A stretch of 64,000 bases of DNA from an uncultured Bacilli bacterium. GTDB taxonomy: Bacteria; Bacillota_I; Bacilli_A; RF39; UBA660. Shown in pieces: positions 25,999 to 33,451 of the stretch (positions are counted from its first letter, which is position 1; each line of letters begins with the position of its first letter). The translations under genes and the position numbers were made by a program. The stretch is from the NCBI GenBank assembly GCA_934102255.1, contig CAKOSN010000002.1, positions 1 to 64,000 of the forward strand. Direction: 5' to 3'. The notes beneath the pieces are model-generated. The model searched no databases, was not told the origin of the DNA, and worked only from the letters and a program-made list of their open reading frames with translations.

Positions 25999-26280
25999 TT
26001 AATATTTTTAATTAATTTTCTTAATTTATCTGATTAATATAAGATTTCTAAATTGAAGTTATTTAATTAAAACTTAGATTATTTATTATGTATAATGTTT
26101 AATGATAAATGTTTAAATGTTTATTAGATAATCATATTAGTTTAAATTAATTTTTAAAATCTAAATTATTAATTATTAATTGTTAGATTAATTATTTAAC
26201 TAAAAACTTTAATATTATAGTTAAATCAATCATGCATTATAAATTATATTATCTGTATTAAATAATTACTAAGTTAGCTA

Positions 26281-26370
26281 AAAATTCAAGTGAATTTTCG
26301 TGCATTGAAATTTTAAAAGATGAATGATTATTCACCTCGATGCTTGAATTTTGCAAGCTTTTTAGAGCTT
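26281..26370. repeat. Structured inverted-repeat element of unknown function
   Basis: Outer stem AAAATTCAAG (26281-26290) with CTTGAATTTT (26343-26352). Inside are competing pairs GTGAAT (26290-26295) with ATTCAC (26330-26335), and GCAT (26302-26305) with ATGC (26340-26343). A second hairpin AAGCT/AGCTT follows at 26355-26370. No T-run follows, so it is not a plain terminator. Confidence 0.45.
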
Positions 26371-26465
26371 AAATTATATTAAAAATAATACTTAAGTTAA
26401 TAATTATAAAATAGTAAGTTTTAAAAAAAGGTTAGCTTATAATAAAGGGTTGTATTTATTAAGAG

Positions 26466-26508
26466 AAAAATAAAATCCCCTTCTCTATTAAAATAATAAA
26501 AGTAGGGG
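26466..26508 (-). terminator. Terminator of the HTH regulator gene
   Basis: On the minus strand, CCCC and GGGG arms (26477-26484 with 26501-26508, one mismatch) enclose an AT-rich loop, followed by TTTTATTTTT (26466-26476). Confidence 0.7.
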
Positions 26509-26526
26509 ACTAATACTTAAAAAGAC

Positions 26527-27306
26527 TTAAGATTTTTTAGCTAGAATTTCTAAGATTTTTTCAATGACTTCGTTGGCATTAGAATTATCCATTTTAGTAT
26601 AATTTAATTCTTTTAAAGCTTGAATCTTTACAGTACTTAATTCTTGAGTACGAGATATTTTTTCTTCTTTTTTAGATTCGATTTCTGCAACCCAACGACG
26701 ATGAGCTTCTTGAAGTTTGCTTCGAGAAGAACCACCATTATTATAAAGGTTAAGAGCGGTATGAATTATACCTTCTAAGATAAATTGCTTATCTTCTTGA
26801 AACTTGTATTCTTCAGGGTCAGTATAACCTCCAGTCTTACTCATAAAGCCAAATAAATAACGAATTTCTGGCATAGAATCAATTAATTGCAATGTGTGAT
26901 ACAAATAAGTGAAAGTATAATAATTTTCATGGCGATAATTATCATCAAGTAATATTTCTTTAATTAAAGATGTTATGTCTAATAACAATTTTTGAGAATC
27001 ACTATTTAAACCCTTAGTATCAATTGAATGACTTACCTCTTCCCTAGCCTTTGTATTCTTGCTAAGTTTTGCTTCGACATTCATTAAATAATCAGTAGTA
27101 ACTTTGATTTTACCGATTTCACTTTCATCATTAATATCTAATAAGCGAAAAAGCATTATCTTTTTTTCTTTTGGCCATTTGCTTAAATCATCTAGTTCTA
27201 AATAATTGTAAACCATTTGACGAGAAACACCAAGATATTTAGCTAATCTTACTTTTGAAATTCCTAGCTCTTGTAATAATTCATTTAATTTTTGCACTGC
27301 TAACAA
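26527..27306 (-). CDS. HTH (Xre/Cro-like) DNA-binding regulator
   Basis: 259 residues. Residues about 8-50 form a helix-turn-helix: LLQELGISKVRLAKYLGVSRQMVYNYLELDD. The rest is helical and charged, without a recognised sensor domain; the C-terminus is KIQALKELNYTK...IEKILEILAKK. The frame begins with TTG at 27306, with AAAGG very close (3 bases); GTG 27297 is an alternative. A near-perfect promoter with two direct 11-bp repeats lies immediately upstream and suggests self-regulation. The target genes are unknown; the neighbours are mnmA (upstream) and the terminus gap. Confidence 0.75.
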   Translation of the reverse strand: MLAVQKLNELLQELGISKVRLAKYLGVSRQMVYNYLELDDLSKWPKEKKIMLFRLLDINDESEIGKIKVTTDYLMNVEAKLSKNTKAREEVSHSIDTKGLNSDSQKLLLDITSLIKEILLDDNYRHENYYTFTYLYHTLQLIDSMPEIRYLFGFMSKTGGYTDPEEYKFQEDKQFILEGIIHTALNLYNNGGSSRSKLQEAHRRWVAEIESKKEEKISRTQELSTVKIQALKELNYTKMDNSNANEVIEKILEILAKKS

Positions 27307-27315
27307 CTGCCTTTC

Positions 27316-27358
27316 GTACTTTACATATTAATTATAACATTTGTACTTTACATGTCAA
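27316..27358 (-). promoter_or_regulatory. Consensus promoter with two direct-repeat operators upstream of the HTH gene
   Basis: TTGACA (27353-27358) and TATAAT (27331-27336) with a 16-base spacer on the minus strand. The 11-mer ATGTAAAGTAC occurs twice in the same direction: once filling the spacer beside the -35 (27343-27353) and once just after the -10 at the start site (27316-27326), 27 bases apart. A bound regulator would block polymerase. The likely ligand is the HTH protein itself. Confidence 0.75.
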
Positions 27359-27379
27359 CTAAAAATGTCTTAATAGAAG

Positions 27380-28486
27380 CTATAAATACCAAAGTTTTTG
27401 ACCATTTTTGTGTACTTCTTCAATAATTCCAGAACCTAAACAAACATCGCCTTGATATAAGACGCAAGCTTGACCTGGAGTAACGGCTTTAGCCATTTTA
27501 GGATATTTAACTAAAATTTTACCGTTTTCTAAATATTCTAATGATACTTCATTGTCTTCACCACGATATCTAAATTTAGCACTGCAATTAGCTGGTCTTT
27601 CATCAGTTAAATAATTAATATTGTCAATTAGGCAAGAATCACTCATAAGATAGTTGTTATCATCACCAAAAGCTACGTATAGGATGTTTTTAGCAACATC
27701 TTTACCACAGACATAATGGCGCTGCAAATTACCTGATATACCGACATTACGACGTTGCCCTATAGTATAGTTCATAAGACCCGTATGACGACCAATAACT
27801 TTTTTAGTTTCGACATCAACAATGTCGCCTGGGTTAGGTTTTAAATAATTATGAATAAATTTTTGATAATTTCTTTCACCAATAAAGCAAATACCAGTTG
27901 AGTCTTTTTTATGAGCGGTTTCTAAATGCATTGCATCAGCAATTTCACGAACTTTAGGCTTTTCTAAATCACCGACTGGAAATAAAACATTTTTTAAAGC
28001 ATCACGATTTACTTGAGCTAAAAAGTAAGATTGGTCTTTATTACTATCAACGCCACGCAAAAGTTTTCCGCCTTGCATTCTAGCGTAGTGGCCCGTTGCA
28101 ATATAATCAGCGCCAAGTTTTTCAGCTTCTTTAATAAATAAGTCAAACTTAATGTATTTATTGCACATTAAATCGGGATTAGGAGTTCTTCCCTTCTCTA
28201 ATTCATTAAGAAAATATTTAAATACATTATCCCAGTACTCTTTAATAAAATCAACGCGATGTAGAGGAATACCTAGTTGCTCACAAACAATTTTAGCATC
28301 ATTATAATCTTGTTCTTGTGGGCAAATATTTTCACCAAAAGTTGGATTACCTTCGATATCGTTATTTAAAGCTGCATCCCAGTTACGCATAAATAAACCT
28401 ATAACATTATAACCTTGTTTTTTTAAAAGATAGGCAGAAACCGAAGAATCTACTCCCCCACTCATTCCCACTACTACAGTTTTCAT
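27380..28486 (-). CDS. mnmA: tRNA-specific 2-thiouridylase
   Basis: MnmA inserts sulfur at position 2 of the wobble uridine of Lys, Glu and Gln tRNAs. About 368 residues. PP-loop VVGMSGGVDSSVSAYLL at the N-terminus; the two catalytic cysteines are in PDLMCNKYIKFD and DSTGICFIGERN; HTGLMNYTIGQRRNVGISG and the beta-barrel C-terminal domain (RYRGEDNEVSLEY, then KAVTPGQACVLYQGD) follow. ATG 28486, with AGGAAG upstream, is chosen; a TTG at 28504 would add six residues. The sulfur donor gene (cysteine desulfurase) is not adjacent. Confidence 0.96.
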   Translation of the reverse strand: MKTVVVGMSGGVDSSVSAYLLKKQGYNVIGLFMRNWDAALNNDIEGNPTFGENICPQEQDYNDAKIVCEQLGIPLHRVDFIKEYWDNVFKYFLNELEKGRTPNPDLMCNKYIKFDLFIKEAEKLGADYIATGHYARMQGGKLLRGVDSNKDQSYFLAQVNRDALKNVLFPVGDLEKPKVREIADAMHLETAHKKDSTGICFIGERNYQKFIHNYLKPNPGDIVDVETKKVIGRHTGLMNYTIGQRRNVGISGNLQRHYVCGKDVAKNILYVAFGDDNNYLMSDSCLIDNINYLTDERPANCSAKFRYRGEDNEVSLEYLENGKILVKYPKMAKAVTPGQACVLYQGDVCLGSGIIEEVHKNGQKLWYL

Positions 28487-28536
28487 ACATACCACTTCCT
28501 GCAAATTATTTTATCAAATTAGCCTCATAAAGTCCA

Positions 28537-29115
28537 TCAAAATAGCCAAATTAACTTATCTATTATGAAATTAGAAAAAAGTAGCAGAACAATATCATAT
28601 ATAAAACAAACACTTACTAAAATAAAGATACCAATAGTTGTATTTTTGATGCTTTTTAAACTATTTTTTTCATGAGTTAACATAAAATTGATAACATTTT
28701 TACTAATGTTTGCTCCTCTAATAATTAAGAAAATATATATTAAGCAAAATAATAAATTAGTAATTAAATTATAAATTAAGCCATAAATAAAGCCCTTAAA
28801 TCCTAGGGTAATTATAAAGATATAAAGAGTAAAACCAATAGTTATACCTTTAAATAAAATGATAATAAAATTTAAAAAATATAAAGGAACTAGAAAAGAA
28901 GTAAGAAGTAAAATAATAAAGATAAAGATATGACTAAAGATTCCATTTATCTTTTTAGATAAAAGTATATCTTTTAAACTACTAAGACTAGTTATAACAT
29001 CATTTTTAAAAATAGTATCTTGTTTGATACCTAAAATTAAACCTAAAATAATACCGATAGCTAAGATAGTTACTAGAAAAATTGCTATGTTGCTGTGCTT
29101 TTTTATATATTTCAA
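28537..29115 (-). CDS. spoIIM: SpoIIM family membrane protein
   Basis: About 192 residues with five hydrophobic segments, spaced as in SpoIIM: one after a short basic N-terminus, then FIFIIILLLTSFLVPLYFLNFIIILFKGITIGFT and LGFKGFIYGLIYNLITNLLFCLIYIFLIIRGA, close to the family pattern FKGxxxGF...G...LPxNLL. In sporulating bacteria SpoIIM belongs to the DMP engulfment complex with SpoIID and SpoIIP, which are not in this window. Start taken at TTG 29115, preceded by AGGTGA with 5-base spacing; GTG 29124 is the alternative. Confidence 0.75.
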   Translation of the reverse strand: MKYIKKHSNIAIFLVTILAIGIILGLILGIKQDTIFKNDVITSLSSLKDILLSKKINGIFSHIFIFIILLLTSFLVPLYFLNFIIILFKGITIGFTLYIFIITLGFKGFIYGLIYNLITNLLFCLIYIFLIIRGANISKNVINFMLTHEKNSLKSIKNTTIGIFILVSVCFIYDIVLLLFSNFIIDKLIWLF

Positions 29116-29138
29116 CGTTATCACCTATGATAAGTATA

Positions 29139-29167
29139 TTGGCAAGCTGAGCAATTTATGCTAAAAT
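29139..29167 (+). promoter_or_regulatory. Promoter of the small DUF4044 gene
   Basis: TTGGCA (29139-29144), 17 bases, TAAAAT (29162-29167), with TG at the extended position. The ATG follows 38 bases later. Confidence 0.65.
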
Positions 29168-29204
29168 AATAGTAATTAGTTATTGAAAGAAGGTAAATTT
29201 AGTA

Positions 29205-29303
29205 ATGTCAAAAAAAGCCCAAAAGATAGTTGTATGGACTATGTTAATAGTAATGGTTGGAGGAATTGTTGCCTCTTACGCTGCTATGTTCTTAAATAAA
29301 TAA
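29205..29303 (+). CDS. DUF4044-type single-pass membrane microprotein (32 residues)
   Basis: ATG 29205 to TAA 29303. The product has a short basic N-terminus (MSKKAQK) and one membrane helix (IVVWTMLIVMVGGIVASYAAM). The layout, KIVVWxMLIxMVG, matches the small DUF4044 proteins of Firmicutes, whose function is not known to me. It has a good promoter, a GAAGG-type ribosome site about 14 bases upstream, and its own terminator. It is one of the only two plus-strand genes right of the proposed terminus. Confidence 0.7.
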   Translation: MSKKAQKIVVWTMLIVMVGGIVASYAAMFLNK

Positions 29304-29309
29304 TAAAAG

Positions 29310-29345
29310 AATCACTAAGTTTAATTTTTCTTAGTGATTTTTTTG
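29310..29345. terminator. Bidirectional terminator between the DUF4044 gene and mscL
   Basis: Perfect 10-bp stem AATCACTAAG/CTTAGTGATT (29310-29319 with 29330-29339), then a run of T on the plus strand. The loop includes the mscL stop codon. Confidence 0.85.
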
Positions 29346-29737
29346 GTTTGCAAAGAATCTCTTATTTCTCTTAGAAGTAATACTTCTTCACTTACTTTTG
29401 GTTCTTCTTTTTTGGCATCTTTTTCTTTAGCTTCTTCTTTTTTATGGATTAAGGCGTTAATAATTTTTATAAAGATAAAAATTGAGGCGGCAATAATTAG
29501 AAAATCAATTATATTTTGAATAAAAGCACCATACATAATTTTGGCTGTACCAACGGTAATTGATAAGTTGCTAAAATCATGACCACCAATTATAACACCT
29601 ATTATTGGCATCATTATATCATTAACTAGTGAGCTAACTATTTTAGAAAAAGCATTGCCCATTACAACACCAACTGCTAAGTCAATAACATTGCCACGCA
29701 TAATAAATTTTTTAAACTCTTCAATTAATTTTTTCAT
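29321..29737 (-). CDS. mscL: Large-conductance mechanosensitive channel
   Basis: MscL opens under membrane tension to release solutes on osmotic downshock. 138 residues: amphipathic N-terminus EEFKKFIMRGNVIDLAVGVVMGNAFSKIVSSLVNDIMMPIIG (TM1 with the pore-lining small residues), a short periplasmic loop, TM2 NIIDFLIIAASIFIFIKIINAL, and a charged helix ending VLLLREIRDSLQ. All are standard. Homopentamer in the inner membrane. TTACTCC-type ribosome site complement (GGAGTAA) lies upstream. Confidence 0.97.
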   Translation of the reverse strand: MKKLIEEFKKFIMRGNVIDLAVGVVMGNAFSKIVSSLVNDIMMPIIGVIIGGHDFSNLSITVGTAKIMYGAFIQNIIDFLIIAASIFIFIKIINALIHKKEEAKEKDAKKEEPKVSEEVLLLREIRDSLQTKKITKKN

Positions 29738-29898
29738 TTAAAACATTACTCCTTTAAACACCTATAGTTTAACATTGATTTTTAGAAATTTAAAGTAGTA
29801 ATTTTCTAATAAGATGCAAAACAGTAATTAGTTATTGTTTTAAATAGCTTTTTTACCTAAAAAGGAGAAACTATACTTTTCCTAAGCAAATTTTATAC

Positions 29899-29928
29899 CT
29901 TATTTAAAAAGAAAAGCTTTTAAATAAG
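29899..29928 (-). terminator. Hairpin downstream of the 29933-30592 gene
   Basis: Perfect 11-bp stem CTTATTTAAAA/TTTTAAATAAG. The tract that follows on the minus strand (GTATAAAATTTG) is only moderately T-rich, so terminator function is probable but not certain. Confidence 0.5.
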
Positions 29929-29932
29929 CCTT

Positions 29933-30592
29933 CTAATTATTAACTACACTATTAATATATTCTAAATATTCTTGGTTTCTGGTTTTTATTTTGTAAAAAT
30001 AGTTATCTAATTCCATAAAATTATCTAAGTATTTTTCTTTATCTTCAGCACTTATATTTTCGTTAACAAGCATACCGTCAAAACGATTTAACATTAGCAT
30101 TTTGTTTTCAACATATCTTTCGTTTATTAGGGCATTTACTAAAGTAAGTTTTAATTCTTTATTGCTTTTTAACAAATTATAAGCAGTGTAAATATTATCG
30201 AGACAAGCAAAAGCAGTTATTTCAACAGCAAAGTCTGGAGTATAATCACAAGTTATTTTATGATTTTGAACATTTAAATAATCGTCGTAACCTAAAGAAA
30301 AACTTTTATCATTAATACCAAATGATTGCATAGCATATTTACATAATATTTGAATTAAATCAGTTTCCGTTAACATTTTGGCTTTACTGCGGCCACCTCT
30401 TCTAGCTGAAATAAACTCATATTTATCATTGTATTTTAAACCGTCTGGCAAGACGCTTATATCATCAAATAAGACAAATTTAATAGCACTAGCAGCATTT
30501 CTAATGCCTTGAGATTCCTTAGTGCCCAAATAAATATCATCTAGCCAATTCATTTTGCAAGAAAAATCTAAATTTTTATCATCATTAATCAT
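29933..30592 (-). CDS. Conserved-looking protein of unknown function
   Basis: 219 residues, soluble, without signal peptide or membrane segment. I do not recognise a family. It has a patch GLKYNDKYEFISARRGGRSKAKML rich in Arg and Lys that could bind nucleic acid or phosphate, and a Tyr/Asn-rich helical C-terminus. AGGAAT precedes the ATG. Next to the 75-residue gene upstream; it may share its transcript. Confidence 0.6.
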   Translation of the reverse strand: MINDDKNLDFSCKMNWLDDIYLGTKESQGIRNAASAIKFVLFDDISVLPDGLKYNDKYEFISARRGGRSKAKMLTETDLIQILCKYAMQSFGINDKSFSLGYDDYLNVQNHKITCDYTPDFAVEITAFACLDNIYTAYNLLKSNKELKLTLVNALINERYVENKMLMLNRFDGMLVNENISAEDKEKYLDNFMELDNYFYKIKTRNQEYLEYINSVVNN

Positions 30593-30670
30593 ATTATTCC
30601 TACTTTCTTTTATATCATAACATAATTTTTAAATGATGACATCTTAATCTTTTTTTCTTTTGATTTTTAG

Positions 30671-30898
30671 CTATCTTTTTAGACTTATTTCTCTTTTAGA
30701 AATTCTTTCATCTATTTTTAGCATTTCTTCATCATAATTATCAAATTCATTTTGGCTTAAAACGCCTTTAGCATTTACATCTTTTAATAGCTTATTAATA
30801 GTACTTAAATCTGCTTTACTCTGTCCTTTACAGTATATTTCTATATAAGCTTTTTGGGCTTTTAATTGTTCTAATATTAATTCTTTATAACTTTTCAT
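30671..30898 (-). CDS. Small helical protein of unknown function
   Basis: 75 residues from ATG 30898 (GAGTGAT upstream); a longer frame to 30922 lacks a site. The product is charged and helical: MKSYKELILEQLKAQKAYIE, then LSTINKLLKDVNAKGVLSQNEFDNYDEEMLKI. The LxQxEFDxxxxxML block resembles the short-C-terminal (SHOCT-like) motif that favours oligomerisation, but the match is loose. No function assigned. Confidence 0.55.
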   Translation of the reverse strand: MKSYKELILEQLKAQKAYIEIYCKGQSKADLSTINKLLKDVNAKGVLSQNEFDNYDEEMLKIDERISKREISLKR

Positions 30899-30933
30899 AA
30901 TAATCACTCGGTGTAATATCATATCATTTCTTG

Positions 30934-31533
30934 TTAAAGATTACTAGTATAAGTTAGTATTCCCTGATAAACAATTTGCTTATTTGTTCCTTTTAAGCAG
31001 GTTATAAGGGTTATATCATCACTGGAAGTTACTTCTAAAGTCATTGTACCATTCTTTTCTATTTCTTTTTTTCTAATAACTTTATAAGTATACTTCTTAT
31101 TTTGATAGTAAAAATTGATAATATCATCTTTAGATAATTCCGGTAGTCTTTTAAAGAAAGCTATTTTATTATAGCCAGAATGGGCTGCTAAAATTATATG
31201 GCTTTTTTTACCAGTACTAGGAAATATTGTTTCTTTAACAACAAAGATGTTTTTATTAACATCGTTTTCACTACTATTAATTTCTGGCAGTTGTTGCTTT
31301 AAATTTATCTTAGGTATTTCTAGAATGCTTATAGTATTATTTACTGTTTTTGCTTCTTCAAAGCTTGTCTCTTCTTGATTATTTTGGTAATATTCTTGAT
31401 TCTCTTTTTCTATATTTAAATCAACCGAGGTATGATTTCTAGTTATAATATATAGTCCATTTGATAAAATGCCAAAGCTAACTAGTATTATTATTTTTAG
31501 CTTTTTAAGTTTTTTGTTCTTTTTATAATCCAT
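30934..31533 (-). CDS. Sortase, probably dedicated to the upstream surface protein
   Basis: 199 residues, numbered from ATG 31533. Basic N-terminus, one membrane anchor (residues 14-30), an outer linker, then the sortase barrel: H118 in ILAAHSGYNKIAFFKRL and C179 in DITLITCLKG (TLxTC motif). The third catalytic residue, normally Arg, seems to be Lys (K185 in GTNKQIVY). Sortases cut LPxTG-like signals and join the protein to peptidoglycan or another pilin. An upstream ATG at 31581 exists; 31533 gives a tidy anchor and a 37-base overlap with the surface protein gene. Class (A or D-like) unsure. Confidence 0.85.
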   Translation of the reverse strand: MDYKKNKKLKKLKIIILVSFGILSNGLYIITRNHTSVDLNIEKENQEYYQNNQEETSFEEAKTVNNTISILEIPKINLKQQLPEINSSENDVNKNIFVVKETIFPSTGKKSHIILAAHSGYNKIAFFKRLPELSKDDIINFYYQNKKYTYKVIRKKEIEKNGTMTLEVTSSDDITLITCLKGTNKQIVYQGILTYTSNL

Positions 31534-33395
31534 GTTACTAAAATTATACTTTCTAGAAGAAATAATAGTTCTATATCCCATTTTTTAGGACTATAGGTAT
31601 CAGGAATAGAAATTATTGGGTCATTAGGAATATCAATATATATTGCCTCATTATCGCTAGTAATACTAAAGTTTATAATGTCATTTTTTAGAGCAAAGCC
31701 AGCTGGTGGCTCTAACTCCTTAATATAATAAGTTCCCAGTGCTAAATTTTCTAAGGTTATTTTACCGTTAACATCAGTTAATGCTTCATATACAAGGACA
31801 TCATTACTATTAAAAAGACCAATTTTAACATTGCTTAAAGGCTCGTTAGTTAAGCTATTAACTTTAGTAATAGTAACACTTCCTTTTTTTAAATAATTTT
31901 TAATTGTAATATTTTTTATAACTGTTTCTTCTTGGTTTTCACTAGTTAAATCAATGTTATATTTTGTATCATCTAATTTGTAAATATCATCGTTTTTTAT
32001 TTCTTTTAAGTAATAGCTGCCTAAATAAAGGTCATCAAAGACAATCTTCCCTTCTTTATCAGTTATACCGCGATTAATTTCGGCATCTTTTGAGTAGATG
32101 ACATTACCATTAATATCTTTAATCTCATTTTTCACATACAAAGCAATAGTAACATTTTCTAGAGTTTTAAAATAATAATTAAAATTGTTATTACTAGTAT
32201 TAAGATTTTCTCCTAATTTTAGAGCAATAATTTTACCTTTGATTCTTTTATTATAAAATTTTGCCTCATAAGTAAGCAAATTATTATCTGCCATTTTTAC
32301 GTTTTCTTTAGTTAAATTAACTTGTAATGGTTCTTGATTCCAAATATAGCCTTCTAATTCATTATCTTCTTCAATTATTGCATATTTACCATAATTTAGA
32401 GTTGGACTGGTTATAAAATAACCGTTTTCATTAGTTAAAAAGATATACTTATCTTCTTTGCTATCTGGATTTTCAAGATATTCATTGGTACTTAAATCCT
32501 TAATTTTAAACTTTAAATTAGCTATTTTAAGTGGCTTTTTAGTATCATAATCTATTTTAGTTACTTTAAGAGCTATACCATTAACGTTAATATTTAAAGT
32601 GATAGTAGTTGGACTAAAGGTGCCTGTTGCTAAAATGTTTTGATAATCACTGTGTTTATATATTAATGGATTAGCTAAATTCTTTTTATCTTTTCTAATT
32701 AAAGTAATACTTTCTTTACCTGGCGAAAGTGTTTTAAATGTTAAAGAATTACCATTGATACTAGCAGGAATAGTTGAATCTAAAACTTCATAATTTTCTA
32801 AAACCATATTTGTATCATTTAGGGTTGTATTAGAATTAGCATTAATATTTATTTCGCCTTTAATAAAACTTATTTCTTTTTCATGATTAGCTATAAGGCT
32901 TTCTAATTCGTTTATTTCATTTTGATAGGCATCTGCTTTTTTTGAACCATTTAGTTTTTCAGTAAAATAAAAATCATAATCAGGATTTACAGTTTTCCAT
33001 ATTAGGACTTGAGTTATTGCATACCATTTAGCATCTTCATGACCTTCATACATATAACCATAGTAACTAAGTAGATTAACTTTTCGCCAAACTTTATTAG
33101 AAAGATATAGATTGTTAGCATAATTATCTTGGAATTCTTGATAGATAGCACTTTTACTAAACGGTGCAAAAGGTTCTAGACAATAAACAAACTGATTATC
33201 ACTTTTCCTTCTTAAAATTTGACCTTGCTGATATCTTTTATAACCACTTGGTAAGGCTTTAGTTATATAAATATTGGGTATCCATTCTCCTTCATAAAAT
33301 GATACTTCCTCATCACTAGCATTAACTTCTTTAATATTAAAGATAATACTGATAATCGCTATCGTTAAAATAGCTATCTTTTTAAATCTTTTCAT
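31497..33395 (-). CDS. Thioester-domain SpaA-repeat surface protein with sortase signal
   Basis: 632 residues. Signal peptide (residues 1-26), then a domain resembling thioester adhesins: C72 in FVYCLEPFAPF and Q129 in YAITQVLIWKTV are at the positions expected for a Cys-Gln thioester (TQxA domain). A coiled segment follows, then at least three SpaA/Cna-B-like beta domains (about 275-370, 385-505, 505-590; for example GSVTITKVNSLTNEPLSNV...LGTYYIKELEPPAGF). The C-terminus is a sorting signal: I597-P-D-T-Y601, hydrophobic stretch, KRTKNLKS. A host-surface adhesin or pilin-like protein is inferred, attached by the adjacent sortase. Its ribosome site is within a hairpin. Confidence 0.88.
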   Translation of the reverse strand: MKRFKKIAILTIAIISIIFNIKEVNASDEEVSFYEGEWIPNIYITKALPSGYKRYQQGQILRRKSDNQFVYCLEPFAPFSKSAIYQEFQDNYANNLYLSNKVWRKVNLLSYYGYMYEGHEDAKWYAITQVLIWKTVNPDYDFYFTEKLNGSKKADAYQNEINELESLIANHEKEISFIKGEININANSNTTLNDTNMVLENYEVLDSTIPASINGNSLTFKTLSPGKESITLIRKDKKNLANPLIYKHSDYQNILATGTFSPTTITLNINVNGIALKVTKIDYDTKKPLKIANLKFKIKDLSTNEYLENPDSKEDKYIFLTNENGYFITSPTLNYGKYAIIEEDNELEGYIWNQEPLQVNLTKENVKMADNNLLTYEAKFYNKRIKGKIIALKLGENLNTSNNNFNYYFKTLENVTIALYVKNEIKDINGNVIYSKDAEINRGITDKEGKIVFDDLYLGSYYLKEIKNDDIYKLDDTKYNIDLTSENQEETVIKNITIKNYLKKGSVTITKVNSLTNEPLSNVKIGLFNSNDVLVYEALTDVNGKITLENLALGTYYIKELEPPAGFALKNDIINFSITSDNEAIYIDIPNDPIISIPDTYSPKKWDIELLFLLESIILVTWIIKRTKNLKS

Positions 33396-33420
33396 AAAAA
33401 ATTCTCCCTTTCTCAGGGAG
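33396..33420 (-). promoter_or_regulatory. Hairpin with U-tract enclosing the ribosome binding site of the surface-protein gene
   Basis: On the minus strand, CTCCCT (33415-33420), loop GAGAA, AGGGAG (33404-33409), then AATTTTTT and the ATG at 33395. The right arm is the ribosome binding site (8-base spacing), and the whole has the form of an intrinsic terminator. It could end yvcK transcripts, hide the site from ribosomes, or both. Confidence 0.75.
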
Positions 33421-33422
33421 AT

Positions 33423-33451
33423 AAATTAACAGTTTGCTTAAAGAATGTCAA
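33423..33451 (-). promoter_or_regulatory. Possible promoter of the surface-protein gene
   Basis: TTGACA (33446-33451), 17 bases, TAATTT (33423-33428), a weak -10. Initiation would fall near 33416, inside the hairpin, which would remove the left arm and leave the ribosome site free. A 9-bp inverted repeat ACTAAACTT/AAGTTTAGT (33474-33482 with 33496-33504) just upstream may be an operator or the yvcK terminator. Confidence 0.4.

Larger units (their letters stand above)
25859..26526. other. Very AT-rich gene-free gap at the strand-switch point
   Basis: 668 bases with no plausible ORF. Base use is dominated by TTAA, AATT and TATA words. It contains the dif-like site (25971-25998), a structured inverted-repeat element (26281-26370) and the terminator of the downstream minus-strand gene (26466-26508). 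Genes on the left are mainly plus strand and those on the right almost all minus strand, so the replication arms seem to meet here. Confidence 0.7.

Noticed and set aside
26477..26485. GAGAAGGGG on the minus strand, resembling the B. subtilis SRS octamer that steers SpoIIIE, pointing toward the dif-like site
   Set aside because: Only this copy was noticed, and it is part of a terminator stem. One occurrence in 64 kb is not evidence of a steering motif.
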